A stretch of 64,000 nucleotides of DNA, taken from the NCBI RefSeq assembly GCF_034424375.1, contig NZ_CP139965.1:1-64000 (forward strand), in the 5' to 3' direction. This document shows, piece after piece, positions 1 through 7,897 of this stretch (positions within the stretch are counted from its first letter, which is position 1; every line of letters starts with the position of its first letter). Source of the stretch: Paraburkholderia kururiensis (GTDB lineage Bacteria > Pseudomonadota > Gammaproteobacteria > Burkholderiales > Burkholderiaceae). The notes under the pieces were generated by a model that saw only the letters and a program-made list of their open reading frames with translations, ran no database searches and had not been told where the DNA came from. The position numbers and the translations under genes were made by a program.

Positions 1-869
1 AGCTTCGAGAAGTCGCAATCGTCTATCGCGTCAGATTCGGTTATCTCAATAATTATGTTGCTCGGACGATATTTTCCGAGCGTGTTAGAAAGACGATGTA
101 AAAATGCTTCAGACAATATCAAGCCGGCAGAAACATTGATAGATAGCGATGCTCCAGCACTCACCATCGCGAAAACGTTCGGCGCATGTGCCCCACGGAG
201 CATCGTCTCGATGAGGCTGCCTTCCAGATTCAAGCGCGTAATGATCGGCATGAATACATCTGGACCAATGGAGCCAGGGGCATCGGGCCATCGCGCCAGC
301 AGCTCCAGACTGTGGACGCTGCCGCTTCGGCTATCGATAATCGGCTGGAAGTGAGGAACAATATGCCCTCGCTCGACTGCTTCGCGCACAGTGCGCTCGT
401 CGAGCTGTTTTTCCCTATCGAAGGGTTCCCGGACCGGCTGCCGCCCAATATCGATGGTCTGCGAATTTCCATGCGCTGCACCACCATGCCCTACCCGATG
501 CAACCTGACCGCCAAACCGGCAGAGTCAGCCGCAATTGCAGCGCACTTCATCAAAGGCGACGCCGCATCGCCAGCCAGCCATACTGGCACCCGGGCCAAA
601 GACTCCGACAGGTGCAACAGGCACTCGAAGCAGAGGCCGCCCGACTGGTCGGGATAGAGCACGACCGCGTCGAACCGCACACGGCGCATCGCGTCAACCA
701 TCTCGTCGATCGATGCTGCCCGTTCGAAGCGCAGACCTGGACCACAATCGTTCTGTACCTGCCCCAGAGATATCCACTCAGGTACGGCAACGAGAACAAA
801 CCCGCTCGATGCGATAGCGGGTCTCTCCGTATCACGCCTCGGACGGCCCAATGTTGCCTCGGCACCCAC
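1..869 (-). CDS. EAL-domain protein with degenerate N-terminal receiver (3' end outside window)
   Basis: Putative cyclic-di-GMP phosphodiesterase, read leftward and cut by the window start. Translating the minus strand gives an N-terminal ~110-residue region with receiver-like strands. At the place expected for the phosphoacceptor it reads VVLYPD, so Tyr stands where Asp is normal. The EAL domain then begins with HFQPIID, followed by LELLARW (an ELL variant of the EAL motif), INVSA and IIEITES, all in the usual order. I chose GTG at 869 because a GGAGG lies 5 nt upstream. The gene starts about 30 nt after the response regulator at 900-1613, so they probably share an operon. The catalytic C-terminal half is not visible, so activity cannot be judged. 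Confidence 0.75.
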   Translation of the reverse strand, partial: MGAEATLGRPRRDTERPAIASSGFVLVAVPEWISLGQVQNDCGPGLRFERAASIDEMVDAMRRVRFDAVVLYPDQSGGLCFECLLHLSESLARVPVWLAGDAASPLMKCAAIAADSAGLAVRLHRVGHGGAAHGNSQTIDIGRQPVREPFDREKQLDERTVREAVERGHIVPHFQPIIDSRSGSVHSLELLARWPDAPGSIGPDVFMPIITRLNLEGSLIETMLRGAHAPNVFAMVSAGASLSINVSAGLILSEAFLHRLSNTLGKYRPSNIIIEITESDAIDDCDFSK

Positions 870-899
870 CTCCACCTCCGCTTTCTATTAGCGTATCAG

Positions 900-1613
900 T
901 CAGAAATCAGTATCTTCCGGGTGCTCGTCGATAGCCTCAAGGCGATATCCATGCGTGTAAACCGAGCGAAGCCGAACTCCGGTCACCTCGCTAAGCTTCA
1001 ATTTGTTCCTCAGTCGATAAATGTGCGTGTCCAAACTTCGCGAAACGCCGTCTATTCCACGTCCCCATATCAGACGGAATAACAATTCCCTTGACATGAT
1101 TCGTCCTACGTTACGGAAGAGGACAGATGCGATATCGAATTCCTTCGGCGTCAACTCGACTTCGCGACCTCCAAAAGTAACCATCCTTTGCCGTAGATCG
1201 ACTACGTACCGCCCCACGACCACACGCGTAACACCGCGACCATCTTCGGGATAGGCGCGACGCCAAAGGGCCTCTACTCTCGCCACCAATTCGCGCCGCC
1301 GAATTGGTTTGACAATATAATCGTCTGCACCGGCCTGTAGCGCAGCGACCATTTCCTCTTCACGCACGCGGGCGGACAGGAACAGCACCGGCAACGCACG
1401 GCCCACTCGCTCACGAACCCACCCGAGGACGTCCATTCCGGAAATACCCGGAACCATCCAATCAAGGATTAACAGATCTACGGAAGATTGCTCGACGATT
1501 CGGATGGCCTCCGCGCCTTCGCCGGTTTTAATAACAGTGTGTCCGGCATGCTCAAGCGTGGCTTGGATCAGTTCAGCCTGAGGGCCATCGTCTTCGAGTA
1601 AGAGAATGCGCAC
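900..1613 (-). CDS. OmpR/PhoB-family response regulator (RR1)
   Basis: DNA-binding response regulator of 237 residues. The receiver has the acidic pair in LLLEDD, the phosphoacceptor in LLILDW, the switch Ser in LFLSAR and the conserved Lys in YIVKPI, so it looks phosphorylatable. A winged-helix domain follows (EFDIASVLFR, then the recognition region LDTHIYRLRNKLK). I prefer the GTG at 1613, preceded by GAGGGGG, over upstream starts because the receiver begins directly there. It is upstream of and probably cotranscribed with the EAL gene, which suggests control of, or by, c-di-GMP signalling. It is one of four related regulators in the first 29.4 kb. No histidine kinase is adjacent. Confidence 0.88.
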   Translation of the reverse strand: MRILLLEDDGPQAELIQATLEHAGHTVIKTGEGAEAIRIVEQSSVDLLILDWMVPGISGMDVLGWVRERVGRALPVLFLSARVREEEMVAALQAGADDYIVKPIRRRELVARVEALWRRAYPEDGRGVTRVVVGRYVVDLRQRMVTFGGREVELTPKEFDIASVLFRNVGRIMSRELLFRLIWGRGIDGVSRSLDTHIYRLRNKLKLSEVTGVRLRSVYTHGYRLEAIDEHPEDTDF

Positions 1614-2540
1614 AATACCCCCCTCGAGGCCCAACCTGCTCGGCGTTAACACCACCCCCGCGAGCCCCTGAGGATTTCAATGTTTCTGGAACAGAGGCCC
1701 CGATGGTTTCGGAACGCCTCCTCTGTCTTCACACATGCATTGAGCGCGCCCCTTGCGTCATCAGCACATGTGTTTTGCCCGAGAGAAATGATCGCATTTC
1801 GCCGCATGGGGTTTGTGAACAATTCTAAATTTTCTAACCGGTCCAATTAGCCGCGCGAGAACACGTTTATTCGCATGACCAAAGCAACAAGGAAGCATGC
1901 GCGCATGCGAAATACCATTACCCGACCATTACGAACCAAGGCCATCACTAATATATCGCAGAAGCAATGTTTACCACAAGAGATCCAATATTTGACGATG
2001 CAGCGCAAAAAGGAAGAGCGTGACGTAAAAAACCATGCGACGACGACAAGCGCCTTGTATAAACCCACTATTCAACAAACTGTTAATGCAGCTTCCAGAT
2101 TAAAATCTATAAGACAAACATCCGCAATTTGCGCGACACATAAACAATTTTCACCACCATTCCATGCATTATTCAAAAACGTGACGCTATACCCGCCTTA
2201 ACTTCAGCCCACAATACCAAACAGAAACGATTACCTCTTGGCGTATAACCAAAAAATATGGATCACACTACCTTTCCTCAAGACAATTTCGATACTTCAA
2301 TCGAACCATCAGAATCCCATCTCGCCAATCCGAAAGACAAACAACCACACGATGAATAGTCACACCGATAAAGAGCCGCCTATGGAATGAGAAGCCGCAA
2401 GCCCGACTCGGCAAATATATCGGACAGAGAATGGAGTTTCGCCCGTCCGTACCTGTAATTGATCAATGAAGAGGGGGCAAACACTACAGCCGTAGTTATA
2501 TTTCCCATACTACGTTAGTACAACTACTTTATATAGTGGC
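1614..2540. other. AT-rich intergenic region between divergent regulators
   Basis: About 0.9 kb without a gene I can support. From roughly 1850 to 2540 the base composition is visibly AT-rich compared with the GC-rich surroundings. Several short frames are open here (for example 1875-2201, plus) but they show no recognisable motif or good ribosome binding site. The region separates RR1 (leftward) from an IS5-type transposase relic and RR2 (rightward), so it probably holds their promoters. The composition suggests acquired DNA. Confidence 0.5.
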
Positions 2541-2554
2541 CTATGAAAGAGATC

Positions 2555-2790
2555 CGAGTTTTACGCGGTCGCCTCTGAAGCAACGCGGTATGACGGCTCG
2601 TATTGTCCATCGCGGCATGGAGAACGGGGCACGGCTCGGTCGACATCGCTGGCGGGTCAAGCGCACGCATGCCGGGTTTGCCGGTTTCGGCAAACTGCGC
2701 ATCGTTTCAAGCGACGCCTCGGCATTCATCGCGCCCTGCTCGCCCTAGCCCCCCGATCTCTGCCCGCGCTTCGTCGATGAATTGTGCTGG
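2555..2790 (+). pseudogene. IS5-family transposase C-terminal relic
   Basis: Remnant of a transposase C-terminus. Plus-strand translation gives RLGRHRWRVKRTHAGFAGFG followed by KLRI, which matches the conserved C-terminal block of IS5-type (IS427-like) transposases (usual form RHRWVVERTHAWF). After about 2705 the similarity continues in another frame (FKRRLGIHRALLALA), so there is a frameshift, followed by a stop. No N-terminal part or terminal inverted repeats are visible. It is a dead fragment marking past insertion beside RR2. Confidence 0.7.
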
Positions 2791-2955
2791 CCACTCCGAC
2801 TGGGTGTTTACCACATCACGCACCGCAGTCAGTTGTTGACGGCCATCAAGTTTGCAGTATGCCGTATGCATATTCTCGATCATACGGGAGAGGCATTCCA
2901 GCCATTTCTACAGCGCGGGTGTCCACTCGGATGCCATTTTGGTATGGGGATTGAC

Positions 2956-3711
2956 ATGAAGGTACTTGCCATTGAGGACGACGCTGCACAGGCTGACCTG
3001 ATCCGGACGGCGCTGGCGCATACGCAGCATCAGGTCGAGATCGTCGAGAGCGGGTCTCTGGCGATAAGGCGTCTTCGGCAGGCAACGCCCGACCTGCTGA
3101 TACTGGAACGAAACCTTCCCGACATTTCCGGAGACGACATGCTCACCTGGATACGCATGCGGCTGGGTGCCGATATCCCGGTGCTCGTGCTCGTTGGCCG
3201 CAGCAGTGAGGACGACGTGCCGAAGATATTGGACGCCGGCGCGGACGATTACGTCGTCACGCCAGTGCGGTGCGCAGAGCTCGCCGCGCGGGTCGCAGTC
3301 CTGCTGCGTCGCGCCTATTCGCGCGTACGATGGGAAGCGCACCGCATTGAACTTGGCGACTACGTAATCGACATCAGGGATCGAACCGTGGTGCTCCGGG
3401 GAAAGCAGCAGATACTGTCACCGCGGGAGTTCGATCTTGCCAGTCACCTGTTCCGGCATCCGGGCCGGGTCTTTGCCCGCGGTGAGCTTTACCGCGCGGT
3501 TTGGGGTAAAGCCCTGGAACCAGACTCGCGCACGCTCGATACGCACATATACCGACTGCGGCAAAAGCTCGAGCTATCGGCCCGGCATGGCATCCAGCTG
3601 CGCTGCGTCTACCAGCATGGATATTGTCTCGAGCGTGTACCTGTCCCAGCAGACGCCTTTCGCGGCTCCTTCCATGAATCCAGCCATCGGAGCACCATTG
3701 GTCCATTCTGA
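2956..3711 (+). CDS. Atypical OmpR-family response regulator with non-canonical receiver (RR2)
   Basis: 251 residues: an N-terminal receiver fold and a C-terminal winged helix (SPREFDLASHLFRHPGR, LDTHIYRLRQKLE). The acidic pocket (E7, D8, D9) is kept. The phosphoacceptor position is Glu51 (LLILERNLP; the paralogues have LDW). The switch Thr/Ser is Val80 (VLVLVGR). The conserved Lys is Thr102 (YVVTPVR). All three changes argue against phospho-switching, and the protein may act constitutively, because Asp-to-Glu can mimic the active state in some OmpR proteins. The start is ATG 2956, after GGGGA. It lies downstream of one IS5 relic and upstream of another, and reads toward the glycan genes at 4.2-7.4 kb. 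Confidence 0.85.
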   Translation: MKVLAIEDDAAQADLIRTALAHTQHQVEIVESGSLAIRRLRQATPDLLILERNLPDISGDDMLTWIRMRLGADIPVLVLVGRSSEDDVPKILDAGADDYVVTPVRCAELAARVAVLLRRAYSRVRWEAHRIELGDYVIDIRDRTVVLRGKQQILSPREFDLASHLFRHPGRVFARGELYRAVWGKALEPDSRTLDTHIYRLRQKLELSARHGIQLRCVYQHGYCLERVPVPADAFRGSFHESSHRSTIGPF

Positions 3712-3879
3712 CGACGACGTGACGCGGCGACTGCCGCACGCCACCTGGGTATCGTGTCGGGCCTGCAAGTTTCAACTCGACGGCGAAGGGGTATTTGAGG
3801 CCAGTGCTGGGCGCATGGGGTGAAGCGAATGCGAGGGGCATGTGATTAGGCGAGGACGTTGCCGGCGACGAGCAGCGCG

Positions 3880-4195
3880 TCAGGTCCCAAGCGCGTAAAA
3901 AGCCCCCAGGCCCCGACGCGCAATCGCGCGAAGCAGCCAACGCACGTTGTAGCTAGCCGCGCATCGCCGGGCATGCACGGCGTCGCCCGTTTGCCCCTTG
4001 AGCCAACAGCCGCGCATGCCGTAATCGTGCTTCACGTGCGCGATGATCGGTTCGGTGGCCTGCGGGCGTTTGAGCCGGCGCCGTTTCCTGTTCGAATGCG
4101 TCTTGCAGGAGGATCGCCCTCCGGCAAGTTCGGGTCCGTAAGCGGGCAAAGCCCCTGGGCTCTCGCAGAGTCCATGAATGAATCCGGGTTCGGTG
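3880..4195 (-). pseudogene. IS5-family transposase C-terminal relic (second)
   Basis: The minus-strand frame contains KRRRLKRPQATEPIIAHVK, then GCWLKGQTGDAVHA and YNVRWLLRAIARRGL. This is the C-terminal block of IS5-type DDE transposases (EPVIGHLK...YNIRWLLRAI). The N-terminal catalytic part is absent. The fragment is abutted by, and slightly overlaps, the start of the dioxygenase-like reading frame on the plus strand. The sequence is a different IS5 subgroup from the relic at 2555-2790. It shows that this short stretch has been hit by at least two elements. Confidence 0.7.
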
Positions 4196-4720
4196 TGCTG
4201 AGCGACATTGTGCCGAACTCGGTGCTTGCAAAGCTTCGTCATACGGTATTCGAACTGATCGAGCAGAATGGCTTCAAATACTTTGCCTTTAGCGGTGCAG
4301 AGTGGTACGCAAATACGTGCCTAGGCCCGCTTTTCGACGACGTGGAGTTGCTTGCCCTATTGCGCCAGCTTTATATGCTCAAGGTGGGCATGCCGCCGCA
4401 CAGCGGCCGTATCTTGTCGGTCACGCGGATATTGGCTGGTGCGCAGGGACGGCGTCACTCCTGCAATTTCCACTGCGATTCATATGTCGTTTCGATACTG
4501 TTGCCGGTATTGATTCCGGGCGAGCCTCCTAGCCACCTAGTGATGTTCCCGGACTTGCGTAATGCGGGGCGATCTTCGGTCGTCAGCAAGCTATTGATCG
4601 AAAAACTGCTCGCTTCCGTGTGGCGTTTGGCGCTCGTCCAGAAACGGCTGTCGGTGAAGTAACTGTTTATTTCTCGGCACGACGTTGTCGCGTTCGTCAG
4701 GTTCGACCTGCTGCGCCCGT
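4174..4720 (+). pseudogene. Frameshifted phytanoyl-CoA-dioxygenase-like protein
   Basis: Open frame from ATG 4174 to 4662 (162 residues), which appears to be the first part of a 2-oxoglutarate/Fe(II)-dioxygenase-like protein. It has the region FGVLSDIVPNSVLAKLRH and an HxD-type site in FHCDSYVVS. The distal His and Arg expected in a complete enzyme are absent. Around 4615-4625 the apparent continuation moves to another frame (AFGARPETAVGEV), which then degenerates, so I read this as a frameshifted gene. The true start may lie upstream, where an IS5 relic abuts. It heads a same-strand run of glycosyltransferase and methyltransferase genes, suggesting a role in modifying a surface sugar. The family assignment is moderate. 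Confidence 0.5.
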
Positions 4721-4872
4721 AACCCCTGCAACGCCGTGTCGCGCGAATTTACCAAAGATGACAAAGACGCGGCCAGCCCAGCGTAAAATGTTGATCGGTT
4801 CCTTGACGGTCGAATCGCTAGAGCGCGGCGCGACGGCGCCGTGCGAACCTATAGGCTGACCTCACGCAGACC

Positions 4873-5640
4873 ATGCAACCGATCAAGCAAGGTATCTTTT
4901 GTCGCGACCCCCGCCTACGGCGGCATGTGCTACCTGCCGTACGTGGATGGCCTGCTCGAGCTGCAACGCGTGTGCCTCGCGACCGGCTCGAGTTCGCATT
5001 CTTCAACGTCAGCGGCACCGCGCTGCTGCACGAGCAGCGCAACTTCGCAGTCGCGCGCTTCCTGCAAAGCAACCTGTCGCACATGATGTTCATCGAGGCC
5101 GACATCGGTTTTCGCGCCGGCGACGTAATCTGGATGTTCGAGCAGCAACTCGACGTGGCGGTCGGCCTGTATCCGTCCAAGACGCTCAACTGGACGGCCG
5201 TGGCGAACGCTGCGCGCGCCGACCCTTCGGCGACCGCCGACAGGATCTCGCTATTCGCCGCCGACTACACCAAGACGGCTTACGCGATCGCAAACACGGA
5301 AGCGACGCTCAAGCGGGATGCGGTTTTCGAGATCCATGCCGGCGGCACCGGCCTGATGATGATCGCGCGTACCGTGTTCCAGCATATGGAAACGGCCTAT
5401 CCGCACACGCGGGTGCAATTCCCGCTCAGCTATCACGTTCTCGTGCCCGATACGCCAACCCTGTACGAACATTTCGAATTCCTGCGAGAACCGGACGGTC
5501 GCTCATTGTCGGAGGATATTTCCTTCTGCCGGAAATGGCGCGAGTGTGGCGGCAAGATCCATGCGTGTTCGTGGTTCAAGACCGTCCACGTCGGGGTCCA
5601 TCTTTACGACGGCGACCTTCCGGCACTCCTCGGTCGATGA
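4873..5640 (+). CDS. Glycosyltransferase-like protein with two compensating frameshifts
   Basis: 255-residue open frame resembling GT-A-type glycosyltransferases of the phage/Anp1-like sort, with LLHEQRNFAVARFL followed by the acidic motif MMFIEADIGFR. The frame is open throughout, but residues about 10-38 are scrambled. The natural-looking sequence VATPAYGGMCYLPYVDGLLE lies in the +1 frame between about 4900 and 4986. An extra T in the TTTT at 4897-4900, and one missing base near 4986 (GGCTCGAG where GGCCTCGAG would fit), explain this exactly. The repaired protein would start with ATG 4873 and read through. The gene is probably inactive or impaired unless the two indels are sequencing errors. 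Neighbours are same-strand glycan genes. Confidence 0.65.
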   Translation: MQPIKQGIFCRDPRLRRHVLPAVRGWPARAATRVPRDRLEFAFFNVSGTALLHEQRNFAVARFLQSNLSHMMFIEADIGFRAGDVIWMFEQQLDVAVGLYPSKTLNWTAVANAARADPSATADRISLFAADYTKTAYAIANTEATLKRDAVFEIHAGGTGLMMIARTVFQHMETAYPHTRVQFPLSYHVLVPDTPTLYEHFEFLREPDGRSLSEDISFCRKWRECGGKIHACSWFKTVHVGVHLYDGDLPALLGR

Positions 5641-5742
5641 GCCGGCCGGTAGCGCGGCCGGGCGCCCCGCCACGTACTTTTTCACGGCAGCTACGGCCCT
5701 GTACACGTCCACTTCCCGACCATCGCGTTAATGAGGAATTTC

Positions 5743-6618
5743 ATGGACCTCGGAATACTGGTTTACGTTGATAACAATAGCAACAACATCGAGGAATTCC
5801 AGTGGCTTTACAAGAGCATTCTGCATACAGGATTGTTCTCGCGCGCCACGATAATTGCCGTGTGCCATCCCGAGGCGATAACCGCATTGCCGAAAGACGA
5901 GCATATCGTGATCGTTCCAAGCGAACCCTTTGCAGACAAAAATCGCGAATGGCAAGGCTACAAGTTCATCAATTCCGTTGCCAATTTATGTGAGCAATCC
6001 GCGCTGGATGCGTGCGCGCCATTCAAGTACATCCTGAAAACGGATTGCGATACTTTCGTTACGCCCGCGCTCGTCACGTTCCGTCCCACAGGACTGTGCT
6101 TCGGCTTCGGCGGATACGCATACGAGGAATCCGTCAGAAGGAAGTTGTCGGAATGCAGTGCACGTTGGGGCTTCCCGCATGCGGGACTCCACAACGTCGG
6201 TGCATCGTTGCTCGGTCCGTCCGGCATGGTGGCCAATTTCCTGATGGCGCAAATGGACTTCTGCAACAAGCTGTTGCGGGAGGAGTTCAGCCATTTTCAC
6301 GGCGAGTGGCCGGGATGGTGCAAGAACGTCCTGACGATGTATGCCGGTGAACTGTCGCTACGCCGCACTTATCCGCAGCAATGTTCCATTGGACTTCTCG
6401 ATCACTTCCCATACGCATCACGTTCGCTCGGCAGCGATATCCTGCACATCCATGCATGGCATACGGATCAGTACTGGTCGAAGTCGCAATATCGCGCGGG
6501 CCAATACAACCACATGAAGCTCGACGATATCGACATGAACACACTTGGTGGATATTGCCATTGGCTTGCGGCGGCTGATATAGATTGCGTTCGTCTCGGT
6601 GCAAGCGAAAATCGATAA
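5743..6618 (+). CDS. Glycosyltransferase-like protein with DxD motif
   Basis: 291 residues, intact. The N-terminal strand LGILVYVDNNS and the motif YILKTDCDTFVTP (an Asp-x-Asp, metal/nucleotide-sugar binding in GT-A enzymes) point to a glycosyltransferase fold. Later features are GFGGYAYEE, LHNVGASLLGP and a C-terminal HIHAWHTDQYW. I chose ATG 5743 because GAGG lies 8 nt upstream; the ATG at 5731 overlaps this site. It lies about 100 nt after the preceding glycosyltransferase and about 80 nt before the methyltransferase, all on the plus strand. I associate the sequence with a family of unknown function (DUF7164-like), with limited certainty. The acceptor is unknown. Confidence 0.6.
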   Translation: MDLGILVYVDNNSNNIEEFQWLYKSILHTGLFSRATIIAVCHPEAITALPKDEHIVIVPSEPFADKNREWQGYKFINSVANLCEQSALDACAPFKYILKTDCDTFVTPALVTFRPTGLCFGFGGYAYEESVRRKLSECSARWGFPHAGLHNVGASLLGPSGMVANFLMAQMDFCNKLLREEFSHFHGEWPGWCKNVLTMYAGELSLRRTYPQQCSIGLLDHFPYASRSLGSDILHIHAWHTDQYWSKSQYRAGQYNHMKLDDIDMNTLGGYCHWLAAADIDCVRLGASENR

Positions 6619-6700
6619 ACGACACGCTTTATTTTATATGGGTTACTCGAATCGCTGCCGGCTCTATCGCGCACGATTCGACGTTTTGCGGAGAGAGATA

Positions 6701-7372
6701 ATGCCTTTTTCAGCTGGATCGTTTGACGAAGTCACCGCCGCGCTACTCGAAGCGGTTGCGCCCCTGCGCATTCTCGACGTGGGCTGCGGCGCCGGGAAAT
6801 ACGGTCACATAGTGAAGAGCGTCTTGCCCCAGGCAAGGCTCGAAGGTGTGGAAGTCGAAAAATCTTATGTGGCTAAATATGGGCTGGAGCAGCTCTACGC
6901 GCCTCTGCATTTGATGGACGCCGCGCGGATTCCCTCGACCATGATCGACGAAATGTTCGATCTGACCATAATCGGCGACTGCATCGAGCACCTTCCAAAA
7001 TCGGCGGGAATCGATTTACTCAATTTCCTCACGTACCGCTCCGCCTATACGGTGATCGTCTTGCCCGAGGCGGCCATTCAAAATTCGGTGGACAATGTGC
7101 TTTCGGAAGCCCATATCTCCGTCTGGTCCGAGCGGGATTTCGCATGGCACGACAACTGGGCATGGGCGCAAGTGTGGCAAATGCAGTATTACATCCTGCG
7201 CGGCTACGCGCCGGCGCGAATCAGTCTCGCTGACCTCATCGCGAAGCTGCATCAGCGTCAGTTCATGTTGCACTACGATCGGGTGCAAACACCGTTAGCG
7301 TTTACGCATATCAACCATACCAAGCTGGTTCCGGCCGAAAACGGCGGTAGCGTCTACTGGCGCCAGCAGTAA
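6701..7372 (+). CDS. Class I SAM-dependent methyltransferase
   Basis: 223 residues. Motif I is ILDVGCGAGKYGH, followed by an acidic end of strand 2 (EGVEVE) and motif IV-like IIGDCIEHLPK, which together define a Rossmann-fold methyltransferase. I chose ATG 6701 because GGAGAGAGATA precedes it. It is the last gene of the plus-strand glycan run and converges with the autotransporter remnant at 7644. The substrate is likely a saccharide or a glycosylated lipid or protein, by context only. No membrane segment or signal peptide is visible. Confidence 0.75.
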   Translation: MPFSAGSFDEVTAALLEAVAPLRILDVGCGAGKYGHIVKSVLPQARLEGVEVEKSYVAKYGLEQLYAPLHLMDAARIPSTMIDEMFDLTIIGDCIEHLPKSAGIDLLNFLTYRSAYTVIVLPEAAIQNSVDNVLSEAHISVWSERDFAWHDNWAWAQVWQMQYYILRGYAPARISLADLIAKLHQRQFMLHYDRVQTPLAFTHINHTKLVPAENGGSVYWRQQ

Positions 7373-7643
7373 AGAAGCAAGCTTCCCGCAGGAACCGGGC
7401 CCGGTCTTTGTTTGCGTACTGTTTCGAATCACGGTTACCTTTTGGACCGATACAGGAAACATTGGACGACCGATTGAGCACGGTCCTCCTTGCCGGTGCC
7501 CCAGTATTCAGGCATCCAGCAGGCGTTCGCCTGCTACACCGCAATACGCGTCCTTCGTCCCACAGCCGATCTATCTCGGCCCCGCTTGGCTGATTTACGT
7601 CGCAGTGAAATCGCCGGCTGCCTCCCAACATCCGAATAGCGGC

Positions 7644-7865
7644 TTACCAGCTATAGCGGTATCCAACCTGCCCGTAGACGCCCTTTCGGTGCTCCCCGCC
7701 CAGGCTATGCTGGTATTTCGCGCTCGCATACATTTCGCCGGCCTTGCCATAGCTTGCCGTGACACCAACACCCAGTTCGTACCACGTCTTTCCGAGCGCG
7801 GAATCGAACGGGGTGCCGCCCACCGTTACCCGTCCCGGCGACAGAAAATCGTGCAGGATATTGGC
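7644..7865 (-). pseudogene. C-terminal beta-barrel end of the IS-disrupted autotransporter
   Basis: Minus-strand coding fragment that ends in GQVGYRYSW and a TAA stop, the typical aromatic C-terminus of an outer-membrane autotransporter barrel. It also contains GGTPFDSALGKTWYELG and SAKYQHSLGG, which are usual in the last barrel strands. It is the missing 73-residue end of the gene at 9106-13125, from which it is separated by the IS407-type element. Removing the element and one copy of the AGTG duplication joins the two parts in frame (TPYFT followed by ANILHDF). It has no start of its own and is probably not translated. Confidence 0.9.
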
Positions 7866-7869
7866 AGTG
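7866..7869. repeat. Left target-site duplication AGTG
   Basis: Four bases AGTG next to the left end of the IS element, identical to 9109-9112. A 4-bp duplication is typical of the IS407 group. Confidence 0.8.
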
Positions 7870-7897
7870 TGAGGCTGGCCCAATTTCCGTCCCGGTC

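Noticed and set aside
186..1082. 298-residue plus-strand open frame
   Set aside because: It lies antisense to the EAL gene and the end of RR1, both of which show clear family motifs.
1646..1846. 66-residue minus-strand frame before RR1
   Set aside because: No ribosome binding site, no motif, and it runs into the RR1 start region; probably promoter DNA.
4873..5000. Programmed ribosomal frameshifting in the glycosyltransferase gene
   Set aside because: It would need two opposite shifts within 90 bases; the TTTT and GGCTCG contexts are better explained by two indels.
7394..7405. Palindrome ACCGGGCCCGGT after the methyltransferase gene
   Set aside because: Too short, without loop or T tract; not convincing as a terminator or an operator.
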